From Streptomyces sp. CA-210063 (lineage in GTDB: Bacteria > Actinomycetota > Actinomycetes > Streptomycetales > Streptomycetaceae), in the NCBI RefSeq assembly GCF_024612015.1, contig NZ_CP102512.1, positions 10,664,001-10,728,000 on the forward strand: a DNA stretch of 64,000 nucleotides, given 5' to 3'. The notes under the pieces were generated by a model. It saw nothing but the letters and a program-made list of their open reading frames with translations, did not search any database and was not told the DNA's origin. The position numbers and the translations under genes are program-made. Positions 1 through 8,070 of the stretch are shown one piece after another; the stretch's first letter is position 1, and each line of letters starts with the position of its first letter.

Positions 1-1
1 C

Positions 2-562
2 AAGCAGGAGAAATTCGACCGCATTGTCGCTGCCGCCACTGAGCTGTTCGCCGAACACGGCGTCGATGAGGTCACGACCCAGCAGATCGCCGACAAGGCC
101 GACATCGGCACCGGGACCCTGTTCCTTTATGCCAAGACCAAGGGTGAACTCCTCCTGCTTGTGCAGAACGCCAAGTACGCCGAAGCACTTGAGCAGGGCC
201 GGGCGGACGCCGAGGTCATCCCGGGCGTGCTGGACGCGGTGATGGCGATCGTCCGGCCGATCGTGGAGTGCAACCGCACCCAGATCGACAACGGACGCAC
301 TTACCTGCGAGAGATGGTCTTCGGCGACCCCGAGGAGCCCCGGCACAGCGCGGCACTCGCCATCGTCGCGCAGGCCGAGGAGGCCATCGCCGCCGTGCTG
401 CGCCGAGACGAGCGGGTCACGGAGGGCGACGCCGCGACGTTGGCACACATCGTGTCCGCCGTGATGTTCCTCAGCACGGCGGCGAGCGTGAACATCGCCC
501 TGAGCGTCGAGGAGATCGTGCAGGACATCCGGAGGCAGGTCGACGTCCTGCTGCCTCGCTGA
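2..562 (+). CDS. TetR family regulator, 5' end cut by window edge
   Basis: The frame is open from base 2 and carries a TetR helix-turn-helix from the first visible codon. It shows AAATELFAEHGVDEVTTQQIA and then ADIGTGTLFLYAKTKGELL, where the recognition helix is followed by the usual F-Y-x-K stretch. Only the initiation codon and a few residues are missing. The C-terminal ligand-binding region is not specific enough to name an effector. No target gene is visible; downstream lies about 550 bases without a convincing gene. The family is certain and the target is unknown. Confidence 0.88.
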   Translation, partial: KQEKFDRIVAAATELFAEHGVDEVTTQQIADKADIGTGTLFLYAKTKGELLLLVQNAKYAEALEQGRADAEVIPGVLDAVMAIVRPIVECNRTQIDNGRTYLREMVFGDPEEPRHSAALAIVAQAEEAIAAVLRRDERVTEGDAATLAHIVSAVMFLSTAASVNIALSVEEIVQDIRRQVDVLLPR

Positions 563-1114
563 AGCGTGGCCCAGCCTCAGGGCCGGGCGATCATCAGGCT
601 GGTCTTCGGCTGCGTCATGGCTCTGATCCTGACCGCGGCGGCGCCTTCGGCTCCCACATCGCCTGTATGTCTCTTCCCCGCCCGCCGGTTGCGCCGCCTT
701 TGCTGTCGGCGACGGCCGCTGGACGAGAGCGCGGAAGTCCGGGTCCTCGTAGAGATAAGGTGGCGGACACGACCGTCCGTTCCGCGACAGCGCGAATCGC
801 GGAGGCCCCACTCGGCGGAGTTGGCCGATCGCCTTCTCCACAAGGCCGGCTTTGCCTTGGTCTGCTGACGGCGACAGCCGCCGCTGTCTGGCCGGGACCG
901 GACATCATGCCGTCCAAGGCTGCGGGGCCGCCCCCGCAGCACGCTCATGAGGGGGCGGCGGAGGCAGACGTCGCCCCCCCCCCGCGCCGACGACAACACC
1001 AGACCCCCGCCAGTCCCTCGGTAAGCGATCAATGACCCCGAACCCGTACGGTCGCGGACTGGCGGCCTGTGGTTCGATCGGCGGGAGTTCACCGCACCGG
1101 AATCACGTTGGCGT
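563..1114. other. gene-free stretch
   Basis: The open frames here lack Streptomyces codon bias and resemble no family I know. The only oddity is a run of about ten C residues near 974-983, which may be unstable or a sequencing risk. I see no RNA gene or promoter I would defend. Confidence 0.5.
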
Positions 1115-2077
1115 TCACTCCGGCATCAGCTCGTCGGCCCGTTCGGCGACCTCATGCTGTAGAGCAGCCCATAGGGCGCGCACGGCGGGGTGTGTCACGG
1201 CCTCGCGGCGGACGGCCAGGGTGATGGGGAGCCGGATGTCGATCTCGTCGGCGAGGAGTCGGCGCAGTTGCGTCCGCTGGGTCATGAAGGCCGGCAGGAC
1301 GCCGATGCCGGCGCCCTGCCGGGTGGCTTCGAGCTGGGCGAAGACGTTCGTCGAGGAGAAGGCCGCAGTCATTCCGGGGAGGTGGCGTTCGATGTCGAGG
1401 TCGCCGACCTGCAGCATCGACTCGATGTAGAAGATGAGCGGGTGCTCGCGCAGCTCGGCCACCGTCTCCGGCCGGCCGTACTTGGACAGGTAGTCGTCGC
1501 AGGCGTAGAGCCCCAGCGTGTAGTCGGTGAGGTGCTCGGTCACCAGGCGGCTGCTGGAGGGAACGCCGATGACGAGAGCGAGATCGAAACCGGACGGGCG
1601 CAGAGCGAGCTGCCGTGTCGCGGTGATGAGCTCGACCTGGAGGCGGGGGTGCCGGCGGCGTACCCGTACGAGGGCGGGTGTGGCGAAGGCGGTACCGAAG
1701 CCGTCGGGTGCGCTGACGCGCACCGTACCGTGCAGGGACGGCGAGTCCTGACCCGCCACGGTGTCGGCGACGCGGTCGACGGCCTCCTCGATCGAACGCG
1801 CGTGCTCCGAGACCGCTCTCCCGATGTCCGTCAGCGTCCATCCCTCCGGGCCGCGCTCGATGAGGCGCAGGCCGATGCTCTTCTCCAATGCGGCGACACG
1901 GCGTGACACGGTGGTGTGATCCACGCCGAGCGCGTCGGCGGCTGTCACCAGGCGTCCGGTACGGGACAGCGCGAGCAGATAACGCAGATCGTCCGCGCGC
2001 AGTCTGCGCGGATCGACGGAGCGATGGGGGTCGGCCGGCTGCGGGGCAGCGTTCTCGTCCGGGAAATGGGGGCGCAC
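1115..2077 (-). CDS. LysR family transcriptional regulator
   Basis: This is a full-length LysR protein of about 320 residues. The N-terminal winged HTH lies near residues 30-90 (LRYLLALSRTGRLVTAADAL, then VDHTTVSRRVAALEKSIGL), followed by a substrate-binding domain beginning SLHGTVRVSAPDGFG. The open frame continues far upstream into sequence without family similarity, so I place the start at the GTG at 2077; no good Shine-Dalgarno is seen. The gene diverges from the iron alcohol dehydrogenase at 2205, the classical LysR-target arrangement. I infer that it controls that gene and the hydrolase behind it. The inducer is unknown. Confidence 0.88.
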   Translation of the reverse strand: MRPHFPDENAAPQPADPHRSVDPRRLRADDLRYLLALSRTGRLVTAADALGVDHTTVSRRVAALEKSIGLRLIERGPEGWTLTDIGRAVSEHARSIEEAVDRVADTVAGQDSPSLHGTVRVSAPDGFGTAFATPALVRVRRRHPRLQVELITATRQLALRPSGFDLALVIGVPSSSRLVTEHLTDYTLGLYACDDYLSKYGRPETVAELREHPLIFYIESMLQVGDLDIERHLPGMTAAFSSTNVFAQLEATRQGAGIGVLPAFMTQRTQLRRLLADEIDIRLPITLAVRREAVTHPAVRALWAALQHEVAERADELMPE

Positions 2078-2099
2078 GGCCCGAACCGTATCTGCAATT

Positions 2100-2116
2100 G
2101 CGCACAGTGGGTGTGC
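2100..2116. promoter_or_regulatory. candidate LysR operator
   Basis: A dyad GCGCAC-N5-GTGTGC, flanked by AAT and ATT, sits between the divergent LysR gene and the alcohol dehydrogenase. One base departs from symmetry. Position and symmetry suit a LysR recognition site. Confidence 0.4.
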
Positions 2117-2204
2117 GTCATTGGTAGTTGTTTGCACACGGTGCGGGGCCGCACAGTCGGGGCAGTGGGCGCGACATGCTCCGCTTCTTGCCGAAAGGGC
2201 CGCC

Positions 2205-3365
2205 ATGGTTGCCAGCCTTTCCCTCCCGCGGATCCTGCGCGTCGGCGGCGGCGCCGTCGGCGAACTGGGTGACGTCGTCGCAGGGTTGGGCCTGCGCCGC
2301 CCCTTGCTGGTGACGGACGCGTTCCTTGCCGGGACCGGTGTGGCGGAACGCCTGATGTCGGCGCTGAGGGACGCCGGGCTGCAACCGTGTCTGTTCGCCG
2401 GTACCGTCCCGGATCCGACGACCGACTCGCTCGAGGCGGGCCTGGCCGTGCTGCGGGAACACGGGGCGGACTCGGTGATCGGGTTCGGCGGCGGCAGCCC
2501 GATGGACACCGCCAAGGCCCTCGGCCTGCTGGGCGTCCAAGGCGGCCGGATGCGGGACTACAAGGCGCCGCACACCAACCTCGGTCCGGCGCTTCCGGTG
2601 ATCGCGGTCCCGACGACCGCAGGCAGCGGCTCGGAGGCCACCCAGTTCACCATCATCACCGACAGCGCCACGGACGAGAAGATGCTCTGTCCGGGGCCGG
2701 CGTTCCTGCCCGTCGCCGCCGTCGTCGACTTCGAACTGACCCTGTCGATGCCCGCCCGGCTGACCGCCGACACCGGTGTCGACGCGCTCACCCATGCCGT
2801 CGAGGCGTACGTGAGCCGCAGGGCCAATCCGTTCTCCGACGGCCTTGCCCTGAACGCGATCCGGACCATCGGCCAGCACCTCCGCCGCGTCTACGCCGAC
2901 GGGGCAGACCTCGTGGCGCGCGAGGCGATGATGCTCGCCGCGACCCAGGCCGGCATCGCCTTCTCCAACTCCAGCGTGGCGCTGGTGCACGGCATGAGCC
3001 GTCCGATCGGTGCTCACTTCCACGTTGCCCACGGTCTGTCGAACGCGATGCTCTTCCCCGCGGTGACAGCGTTCTCCGTGCCCGCCGCCGAGAGCCGGTA
3101 CGCCGACTGCGCCCGCGCCCTCGGAGCCGCCACCGACGGCGACAGTGACGCCTCGGCCGCCGATAGGCTCGTGGAGGCGCTCCGAGCCCTGTGCCAGGAT
3201 CTTGAGGTGCCCACCCCAAGAGCCCACGGCATCGACAAGGACGATTGGTTCCGCCTGTTGCCCCTCATGGCCGAGCAGGCGCTCGCGTCCGGATCCCCCG
3301 CCAACAACCCCGTCGTACCCACCGTGGACGAGATCCAGGATCTCTACGCGCAGATCTACGCCTGA
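2205..3365 (+). CDS. iron-containing alcohol dehydrogenase
   Basis: This is a group III (Fe-dependent) alcohol dehydrogenase or maleylacetate-reductase-like enzyme of 386 residues, which is normal length. The NAD(P) motif GGGSPMDTAK is at residues 95-104. Metal ligands D193, H197, H262 and H276 follow the FucO spacing (TGVDALTHAVEAY, then VHGMSRPIGAHFHVAHG). The start at 2205 has GAAAGGG five to six bases upstream. It probably forms an operon with the CoA hydrolase 67 bases downstream and is likely controlled by the divergent LysR. It should interconvert an alcohol or hydroxy acid with its carbonyl; the substrate cannot be read from sequence. Confidence 0.88.
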   Translation: MVASLSLPRILRVGGGAVGELGDVVAGLGLRRPLLVTDAFLAGTGVAERLMSALRDAGLQPCLFAGTVPDPTTDSLEAGLAVLREHGADSVIGFGGGSPMDTAKALGLLGVQGGRMRDYKAPHTNLGPALPVIAVPTTAGSGSEATQFTIITDSATDEKMLCPGPAFLPVAAVVDFELTLSMPARLTADTGVDALTHAVEAYVSRRANPFSDGLALNAIRTIGQHLRRVYADGADLVAREAMMLAATQAGIAFSNSSVALVHGMSRPIGAHFHVAHGLSNAMLFPAVTAFSVPAAESRYADCARALGAATDGDSDASAADRLVEALRALCQDLEVPTPRAHGIDKDDWFRLLPLMAEQALASGSPANNPVVPTVDEIQDLYAQIYA

Positions 3366-3432
3366 CACCCGGCGAGTGAGGAACGTGATGGCCACGACAG
3401 CCAGGTCCGCGCGGCTTACGAGGTGCTGACCC

Positions 3433-4443
3433 ATGACTGACACCGCTGCGGCCGAGATTGTCGTCGACGTCCACCGGGGCGTCGGCCGGATCCTTTTGAA
3501 CCGGCCCCAGGCGCTCAACGCCCTGACGACAGGCATGGTCGTCGCCATCGACCGTGTGCTCGCCGCGTGGGAGGACCTGTCGCTGTCCGCTGTGCTGATC
3601 GCCAGTACCAGCACGAAGGCCTTCTGTGCCGGCGGAGACATCCGTACGATCCGCGAGTACAGCCTCGCCGGGGATGCCGAGGCCAGTGAGCGGTTCTTCG
3701 CCTCCGAGTACCGGCTCAACGCCCGGATCGCCGAATATCCCGTGCCGGTCGTGTCGCTCATCGACGGCCTGTGCATGGGCGGCGGTCTCGGCCTGTCCGT
3801 CCACGGCAGCTTCCGCGTCGTCACCGAGCGCGCGGTGCTGGCGATGCCCGAGACCGGGATCGGGTTCTTCCCGGACGTCGGGGCCAGCTACTTTCTGCCG
3901 AGGCTGCCCGGCGCGATCGGCATGTACCTGGGACTGACCGGGCACCGGCTCGACGCGGCCGACGCGCTGTACACGGGGCTGGCCACGCACTTCGTCCCCG
4001 CGGACGGGCTCGAGGCGGTCGGCGATGCGCTGGCCGACACCCCCGGCGACCCGGTGGACGTGGTCCTGAACCGCCTGGCCGGCCGTTCCCCGGTGGCGGG
4101 CAGCAGGCTGGCAGAGGTTCGCGGGAACGTGGACCGGGCGTTCGGCGCGCCCACCCTCGGCGAGATCGAGAAACGCCTGCGCCACCTCGACACCCCCTGG
4201 GCGGCAGACGCGCTGGCCGCCTTGGAGTCCGCCTCGCCGCAGAGTCTGGAGATCACTCACGCCCTGCTGGCCCGGGGCAGGCAGCACACATTGCGCGAGT
4301 GCCTCAACGACGAACTCGCCCTCACGCGCACGACCATCCGCACGCCGGACTTCCTGGAGGGCGTCCGTGCGGCCCTGGTCGACAAGGACCGCACTCCCCA
4401 CTGGCAAGGTGCGTCGCTTGGTGGACGGACGCTGCCGTCCTGA
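3433..4443 (+). CDS. 3-hydroxyisobutyryl-CoA hydrolase-like enoyl-CoA hydratase family protein
   Basis: This crotonase-fold protein of 336 residues has the features of the 3-hydroxyisobutyryl-CoA hydrolase branch. The CoA-pocket motif KAFCAGGDIRT is at 62-72 and the oxyanion glycines MGGGLG at 115-120. MPETGIGFFPDVG at 138-150 carries the catalytic pair E140 and D148. The C-terminal signature FLEGVRAALVDKDRTP is also present. The family hydrolyses 3-hydroxyisobutyryl-CoA in valine catabolism, though relatives act on other hydroxyacyl-CoAs. It lies just behind the alcohol dehydrogenase, so the pair may release a hydroxy acid and oxidise it. Bases 3628-3688 recur almost unchanged at 34525-34585 as an isolated fragment. 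Confidence 0.88.
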   Translation: MTDTAAAEIVVDVHRGVGRILLNRPQALNALTTGMVVAIDRVLAAWEDLSLSAVLIASTSTKAFCAGGDIRTIREYSLAGDAEASERFFASEYRLNARIAEYPVPVVSLIDGLCMGGGLGLSVHGSFRVVTERAVLAMPETGIGFFPDVGASYFLPRLPGAIGMYLGLTGHRLDAADALYTGLATHFVPADGLEAVGDALADTPGDPVDVVLNRLAGRSPVAGSRLAEVRGNVDRAFGAPTLGEIEKRLRHLDTPWAADALAALESASPQSLEITHALLARGRQHTLRECLNDELALTRTTIRTPDFLEGVRAALVDKDRTPHWQGASLGGRTLPS

Positions 4444-4839
4444 GCATGTCCGCCGTGGGCAGGACATTGCCCGGCGTACCGGAGTAAGGGGCTGGTCGTG
4501 GGCGATGCGGCGGGTGGGGGCGGGGCCGGCGTGCGAGCCGTCGGTGCGTCTCGCCCGACCGGGGAGATCCTCGTCTCTCTGCCTGGGCGGGCTCACGCAG
4601 GCGAGGGGGCCGCCCGCCATGATCACACTCCAGACACGCAACGGGGTGCGGGAGCCTGACCACGGCTCGGGCCGGTGTAGAGCCGCGTGGCGCGCTGTGT
4701 CGCGAGCCATATGGCGCGCCGGTGACACCGAGACGCCTACAGCGGCGGCTCTACGCGACCGTAGGCGCCATGGGATCGCCGACGGGTCGTCGCCCCTCCG
4801 GTGACTGCGCTGGACGGAGGGTCTGTGGCCGGTCCGGTC
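4444..4839. other. gene-free stretch between converging genes
   Basis: About 400 bases lie between the stop of the CoA hydrolase and the stop of the minus-strand MDR gene. No frame resembles a known protein and no strong terminator was found. Confidence 0.5.
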
Positions 4840-5889
4840 TCAGTCGTTGTCGGGCCCCATGGAGACCACGACCTTGCCGGCCTTGGTGCGGCCTTGCTCG
4901 ACGTGCGCCATCGCCTCGAGCGTCTGGTCGAACGGGAAGGTGCTGTCGATGATCGGGCGGAGCTTCCCGCTGTCGTAGAGGGCGCCGAGTTTGCGCAGCT
5001 GGGAGCCGTTGGCCTGCATGAAGAAGAACTGGTAGCGCACGCCGAGCGCCTTCGCCTGCTTGCGGATCTTGCGGCTGAGGGTGTTCATGACCAGGCCCAG
5101 GAAGGAGGGGGCGCCGAGCTGCTTGGCGAAGCCGGCGTCCGGCGGGCCGACGACGCTGATGGCCAGGCCGCCGGGCTTCAGCACGGTCAGCGACTTCTCG
5201 AGGTTCGCTCCGCCCAGGGAGTCCAGCACCAGGTCGTAGCCGGACAGCACTTTGGAGAAGTCTTCCTTGGTGTAGTCGACGACGATGTCGGCGCCGAGGC
5301 TCCTGACCAGCTTCTCGGTGTCGGTGTTCGTGGTCGTCGCCACTGTGGCGCCCAGGTGCTTGGCGAGTTGGATGACTGTCGAGCCGAGGCCGCCGGCACC
5401 GGCGTGGATGAGCACCTTGTGTCCCGGCTTCACGTGGGCACGGTCGACGAGAATCTGCCAGGCGGCCAGGGCCACCAGCGGCACCGCGGCTGCCTCGTGG
5501 AGGGTGAGGGAGGCCGGTTTGGGCGCGACATCGTCCATGTCGATCGCGATGAACTCCGCGAAGCCGCCGATCCGCAGGTCGCGTGGACGGGCGTAGACCT
5601 CGTCGCCGACTTCGAGGCCGTGTACGGCGGATCCGACCCGCGTCACGACGCCGGCCACGTCGTGGCCGAGCACGAACGGACGCTTGTATTTCAGGAGCTG
5701 CTTGAACTCCCCGTTGCGGACCATTTTGTCCAGCGGGTTGATACTGGCGGCGCTCACTCTGACCAGGACGTCGCGGTCCCCGACGGTGGGCTCGGGTACC
5801 TCTGCGGCGCGCGCGTCGACGCCCAGATCCGCTGCAAACGGGGCCACGCCGTGCAGGCGCAGGACATCGGGAGCGCCCCGGCCCCGCAT
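4840..5889 (-). CDS. MDR (zinc-less quinone-oxidoreductase type) reductase with chimeric N terminus
   Basis: This is a medium-chain dehydrogenase/reductase of 349 residues in the NADPH:quinone oxidoreductase/RTN4IP1-like branch. It has EVPEPTVGDRDVLVRVSAAS, the cofactor loop HAGAGGLGSTVIQLAKHLGA, and LVLDSLGG. Structural-zinc cysteines are absent, as expected for this branch. The first about 30 residues do not look like an MDR N terminus (normally a beta strand such as MRAVV followed by GGPEVL). They are encoded antisense to a fragment of an HxlR regulator on the opposite strand, so the gene appears rebuilt at a recombination junction near 5798. Whether this protein folds is uncertain, but the rest of the frame is intact. 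Confidence 0.8.
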   Translation of the reverse strand: MRGRGAPDVLRLHGVAPFAADLGVDARAAEVPEPTVGDRDVLVRVSAASINPLDKMVRNGEFKQLLKYKRPFVLGHDVAGVVTRVGSAVHGLEVGDEVYARPRDLRIGGFAEFIAIDMDDVAPKPASLTLHEAAAVPLVALAAWQILVDRAHVKPGHKVLIHAGAGGLGSTVIQLAKHLGATVATTTNTDTEKLVRSLGADIVVDYTKEDFSKVLSGYDLVLDSLGGANLEKSLTVLKPGGLAISVVGPPDAGFAKQLGAPSFLGLVMNTLSRKIRKQAKALGVRYQFFFMQANGSQLRKLGALYDSGKLRPIIDSTFPFDQTLEAMAHVEQGRTKAGKVVVSMGPDND

Positions 5890-5910
5890 TTCGCATGAGG
5901 CCCGCCGAGT
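5797..5910 (+). pseudogene. HxlR regulator, C-terminal remnant
   Basis: The plus strand encodes CGARVDAQIRCKRGHAVQAQ and then DIGSAPAPHF. This matches the tail of the intact HxlR protein ending at 49354 (CGAHVDVQIRCEQGHPVQAK, DIESVPGPAF). A one-base deletion breaks the last codons, and the first about 135 residues are missing. The piece overlaps, in antisense, the first codons of the MDR gene. It is followed by a CGNR remnant, the same gene order as at 49.3 kb. Confidence 0.82.
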
Positions 5911-5946
5911 GAGCTGTGCGCGGTTGCGCCAGGTGTTCGTGGTGGC

Positions 5947-6100
5947 TCAGTCCGCCGGTGGGTTCAGGCCGTCGGGGTGTGGCCGCTCCGCCTGGCCGCG
6001 GGCTTGGTGGGGGCGGACCTCGGTGCGGTTGCCGCAGCGGGACATGGAGCGTCGGCGGCGGTTGCGGGCGGGAGAGCGGTCCAGGAAGTGTGGGGCGCTC
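5947..6100 (-). pseudogene. CGNR zinc-finger protein, C-terminal remnant
   Basis: The minus strand encodes HFLDRSPARNRRRRSMSRCG, then NRTEVRPHQARGQ. This is the treble-clef CGNR domain tail found intact in the gene at 49370-49975 (RFLDRSPARNRRWCSMSRCG). The N-terminal ABATE domain is missing, and sequence beyond about 6105 belongs to the TetR locus. Of the usual CGNR zinc ligands, the cysteines upstream of the FLDRS segment are lost, so it is not functional. Confidence 0.82.
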
Positions 6101-6143
6101 AGGTCCGCTCGCCCGTGGCGTTGCCGCAGTCGAATGGCCCGTC

Positions 6144-6722
6144 TCAGGATTCCGGTTCGAGGCCCTGTGATGCAGTCAGGGCTTTGTGGGTCGATTCCAG
6201 GATCTTCTCCGACAGTTCTGTGCCCGCCGTGGCCCGGGCGAGCAGGATCGCGCCGACCAGTGTGGCCACCATGGGGAGGCCGTCGTTGGCGTCGGTGGAC
6301 ATCCACGCGGCGAATTCCTGGACTCCCCCTGCGTACGTCTCGCGCACCTCCCCGGCTAGGGGCTCGCGAGCCATGTCGCCTGCGAATCCCGCGGTGGGAC
6401 AACCGGTGCCGGGTTGGTCACGATGCTCGGCCGACAGATAGAAGTCGACGAGGGCACCGCGCGCGGTGTCGTGATCGCCGTGGTCCGTGTCGAACGAAGC
6501 CAGGAGTACGTCCAGGTCCCCGAAAGCGGCTTGAGCCGCCTCGGCGATCAGGGCCTCCTTGGAGGGGAACTGCTTGTAGAAGCCGCCCGTGGTCAGCCCG
6601 ATGGACTTCATCAGGTCGGCGACGCTGATGCCGTTCACGCCGCGCTCCCGGAAGAGCTGAGAGGCCGCGGCGACCGCGCGCCTGCGGTTCTCGAGCGCTT
6701 GTGCCTGCGAAACCCGACTCAT
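6144..6722 (-). CDS. TetR family regulator
   Basis: A TetR protein of 192 residues. The HTH near residues 12-60 has FRERGVNGISVADLMKSIGL and TTGGFYKQFPSKEALI, followed by the AcrR-like C-terminal segment AEHRDQPGTGCPTAGFAGDM. ATG 6722 has GGCAGG six to seven bases upstream; a GTG one codon earlier is possible. It diverges from the SDR gene at 6990. The intergenic space contains two copies of the same TTAGAT-N10-ATCTAA palindrome, one near each promoter, so autorepression plus control of the SDR is likely. Confidence 0.9.
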   Translation of the reverse strand: MSRVSQAQALENRRRAVAAASQLFRERGVNGISVADLMKSIGLTTGGFYKQFPSKEALIAEAAQAAFGDLDVLLASFDTDHGDHDTARGALVDFYLSAEHRDQPGTGCPTAGFAGDMAREPLAGEVRETYAGGVQEFAAWMSTDANDGLPMVATLVGAILLARATAGTELSEKILESTHKALTASQGLEPES

Positions 6723-6738
6723 CACTCACCTGCCCACG

Positions 6739-6760
6739 TTAGATAGTTAAGTGCATCTAT
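6739..6760. promoter_or_regulatory. TetR operator, regulator side
   Basis: TTAGAT-N10-ATCTAT lies 17 bases upstream of the TetR start. It has one mismatch from the perfect palindrome seen at 6909-6930. Confidence 0.65.
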
Positions 6761-6906
6761 CGTACGCGAAGTGCCGGGCGGCCGGTCGCGACGCCCTCTT
6801 CCCGTACGGCTCTTTCTCGCTGCCGCCAGGCGGGGAGCCTGTGGGTCCGCTGCAGTCTCCGGTCGCGGGCGGTGGCCGGCGAGGTCGCGGGCAGTTGACC
6901 GGAGCA

Positions 6907-6932
6907 CTTTAGATAGCTACCGTAATCTAAAG
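6907..6932. promoter_or_regulatory. TetR operator, SDR side
   Basis: A perfect inverted repeat CTTTAGAT-N10-ATCTAAAG with 8-base arms lies 57 bases upstream of the SDR start. It has the same half-site and spacing as the site at 6739. Confidence 0.72.
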
Positions 6933-6989
6933 CAGGGCCGAGGCTCTGGCCCCTCTACTCATCCGCCAGCCCAGAAATGAGATCCCCCC

Positions 6990-7781
6990 ATGACCACGCA
7001 GAACAAGAGCGCTGTCGTCACCGGCGCGTCCGCCGGCCTGGGTGCCGCCTACGCGCAACGGCTTGCCGACCGGGGCTACGACCTGATCCTGGTGGCCCGC
7101 AACGCTGCGCGGCTGGAGACGCTTGCGTCGGACATCCGCAGCCGCACGGGCCGCGCGGTGGACGTCGTCACCGCCGACCTCACCGATGCTGCGCAGATCT
7201 CCGTGGTCGAGGAGCGTCTGCGCACCGACGAGAGCATCGAGGTACTGATCAACAACGCCGGCGGGGGGCTGTTCACGCCGCTGGCGACCTCCGACGCCGC
7301 GGCTTCCGAGGCGCTGATCAACCTCAACGTGACCTCGCTGACCAGGCTGACCACCGCGGTCCTGCCGGGTCTGACGGCCCGCGGGCACGGCACCGTGGTG
7401 AACATCTCCTCTGCACTGGCTCTCAACATCCTGCCCGTCAGCGCCGTCTACAGCGGCACCAAGAGCTACGTGCTGACCTTCACCCAGGCCCTGCAGCAGG
7501 AGCTCGCCGAGAGCCCCGTCGTGGTGCAGGCCGTGCTGCCGGGCGCTGTCCGCACGGAGTTCTGGGACGGCTCCGGCGCCGACCTCGGGGCGTTTCCCGA
7601 TGAGTGGATCATGAGCGCGGACGACGTGGTCGACGCGGCGCTCGCCGGCCTCGACGCGGGGGAGCCCGTCACCATCCCGTCGCTGCCCCAGATCAGCGAC
7701 TGGGAGTCGTTCGAGAAGGCGCGTCAGACGCTCGTCCCGAACCTGTCGCTGAGGGTCCCCGCCGATCGCTACCGCGGCTGA
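6990..7781 (+). CDS. short-chain dehydrogenase/reductase
   Basis: A classical SDR of 263 residues. The cofactor motif TGASAGLG is near residues 10-17, followed by NNAGGG, an ISS active-site serine strand, and YSGTK with the catalytic Tyr and Lys. An Arg in the first cofactor loop (VARNAAR) suggests NADP preference. The promoter carries the TTAGAT palindrome shared with the divergent TetR gene. The OYE gene 290 bases downstream is in the same direction and may be co-regulated. The substrate is unknown. Confidence 0.9.
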   Translation: MTTQNKSAVVTGASAGLGAAYAQRLADRGYDLILVARNAARLETLASDIRSRTGRAVDVVTADLTDAAQISVVEERLRTDESIEVLINNAGGGLFTPLATSDAAASEALINLNVTSLTRLTTAVLPGLTARGHGTVVNISSALALNILPVSAVYSGTKSYVLTFTQALQQELAESPVVVQAVLPGAVRTEFWDGSGADLGAFPDEWIMSADDVVDAALAGLDAGEPVTIPSLPQISDWESFEKARQTLVPNLSLRVPADRYRG

Positions 7782-8070
7782 CCGCCGCTCCGACTCCGGT
7801 GCGGGAGTCCTTTTTCCACGGTGCGGCTGGTGCCGCGCACGACCGATGCGTCCCGGGGCGTGGGTGAAGACCGACGCACTCGGCGTCCTCCCTCCTGGAC
7901 GGACAGCCGGGGCCCAGCCCTCCATTGGCGGCGGTCATGAGCGCGGCAAGCTCCTCCGCACCGTCGACTGCCCCTCCGAGCGGTCTGCCCTTCCACGGTG
8001 GAAGGGCACCAGGCCCATCCGGCCCGCCATCCCGCAAGTCTCTGTCACTCTGTCTTTTGAGGAAACATCC

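Noticed and set aside
268..1035. 255-codon plus-strand frame overlapping the TetR gene end
   Set aside because: Arg/Pro/His-rich composition typical of an out-of-frame reading of G+C-rich DNA, and no domain is recognisable.
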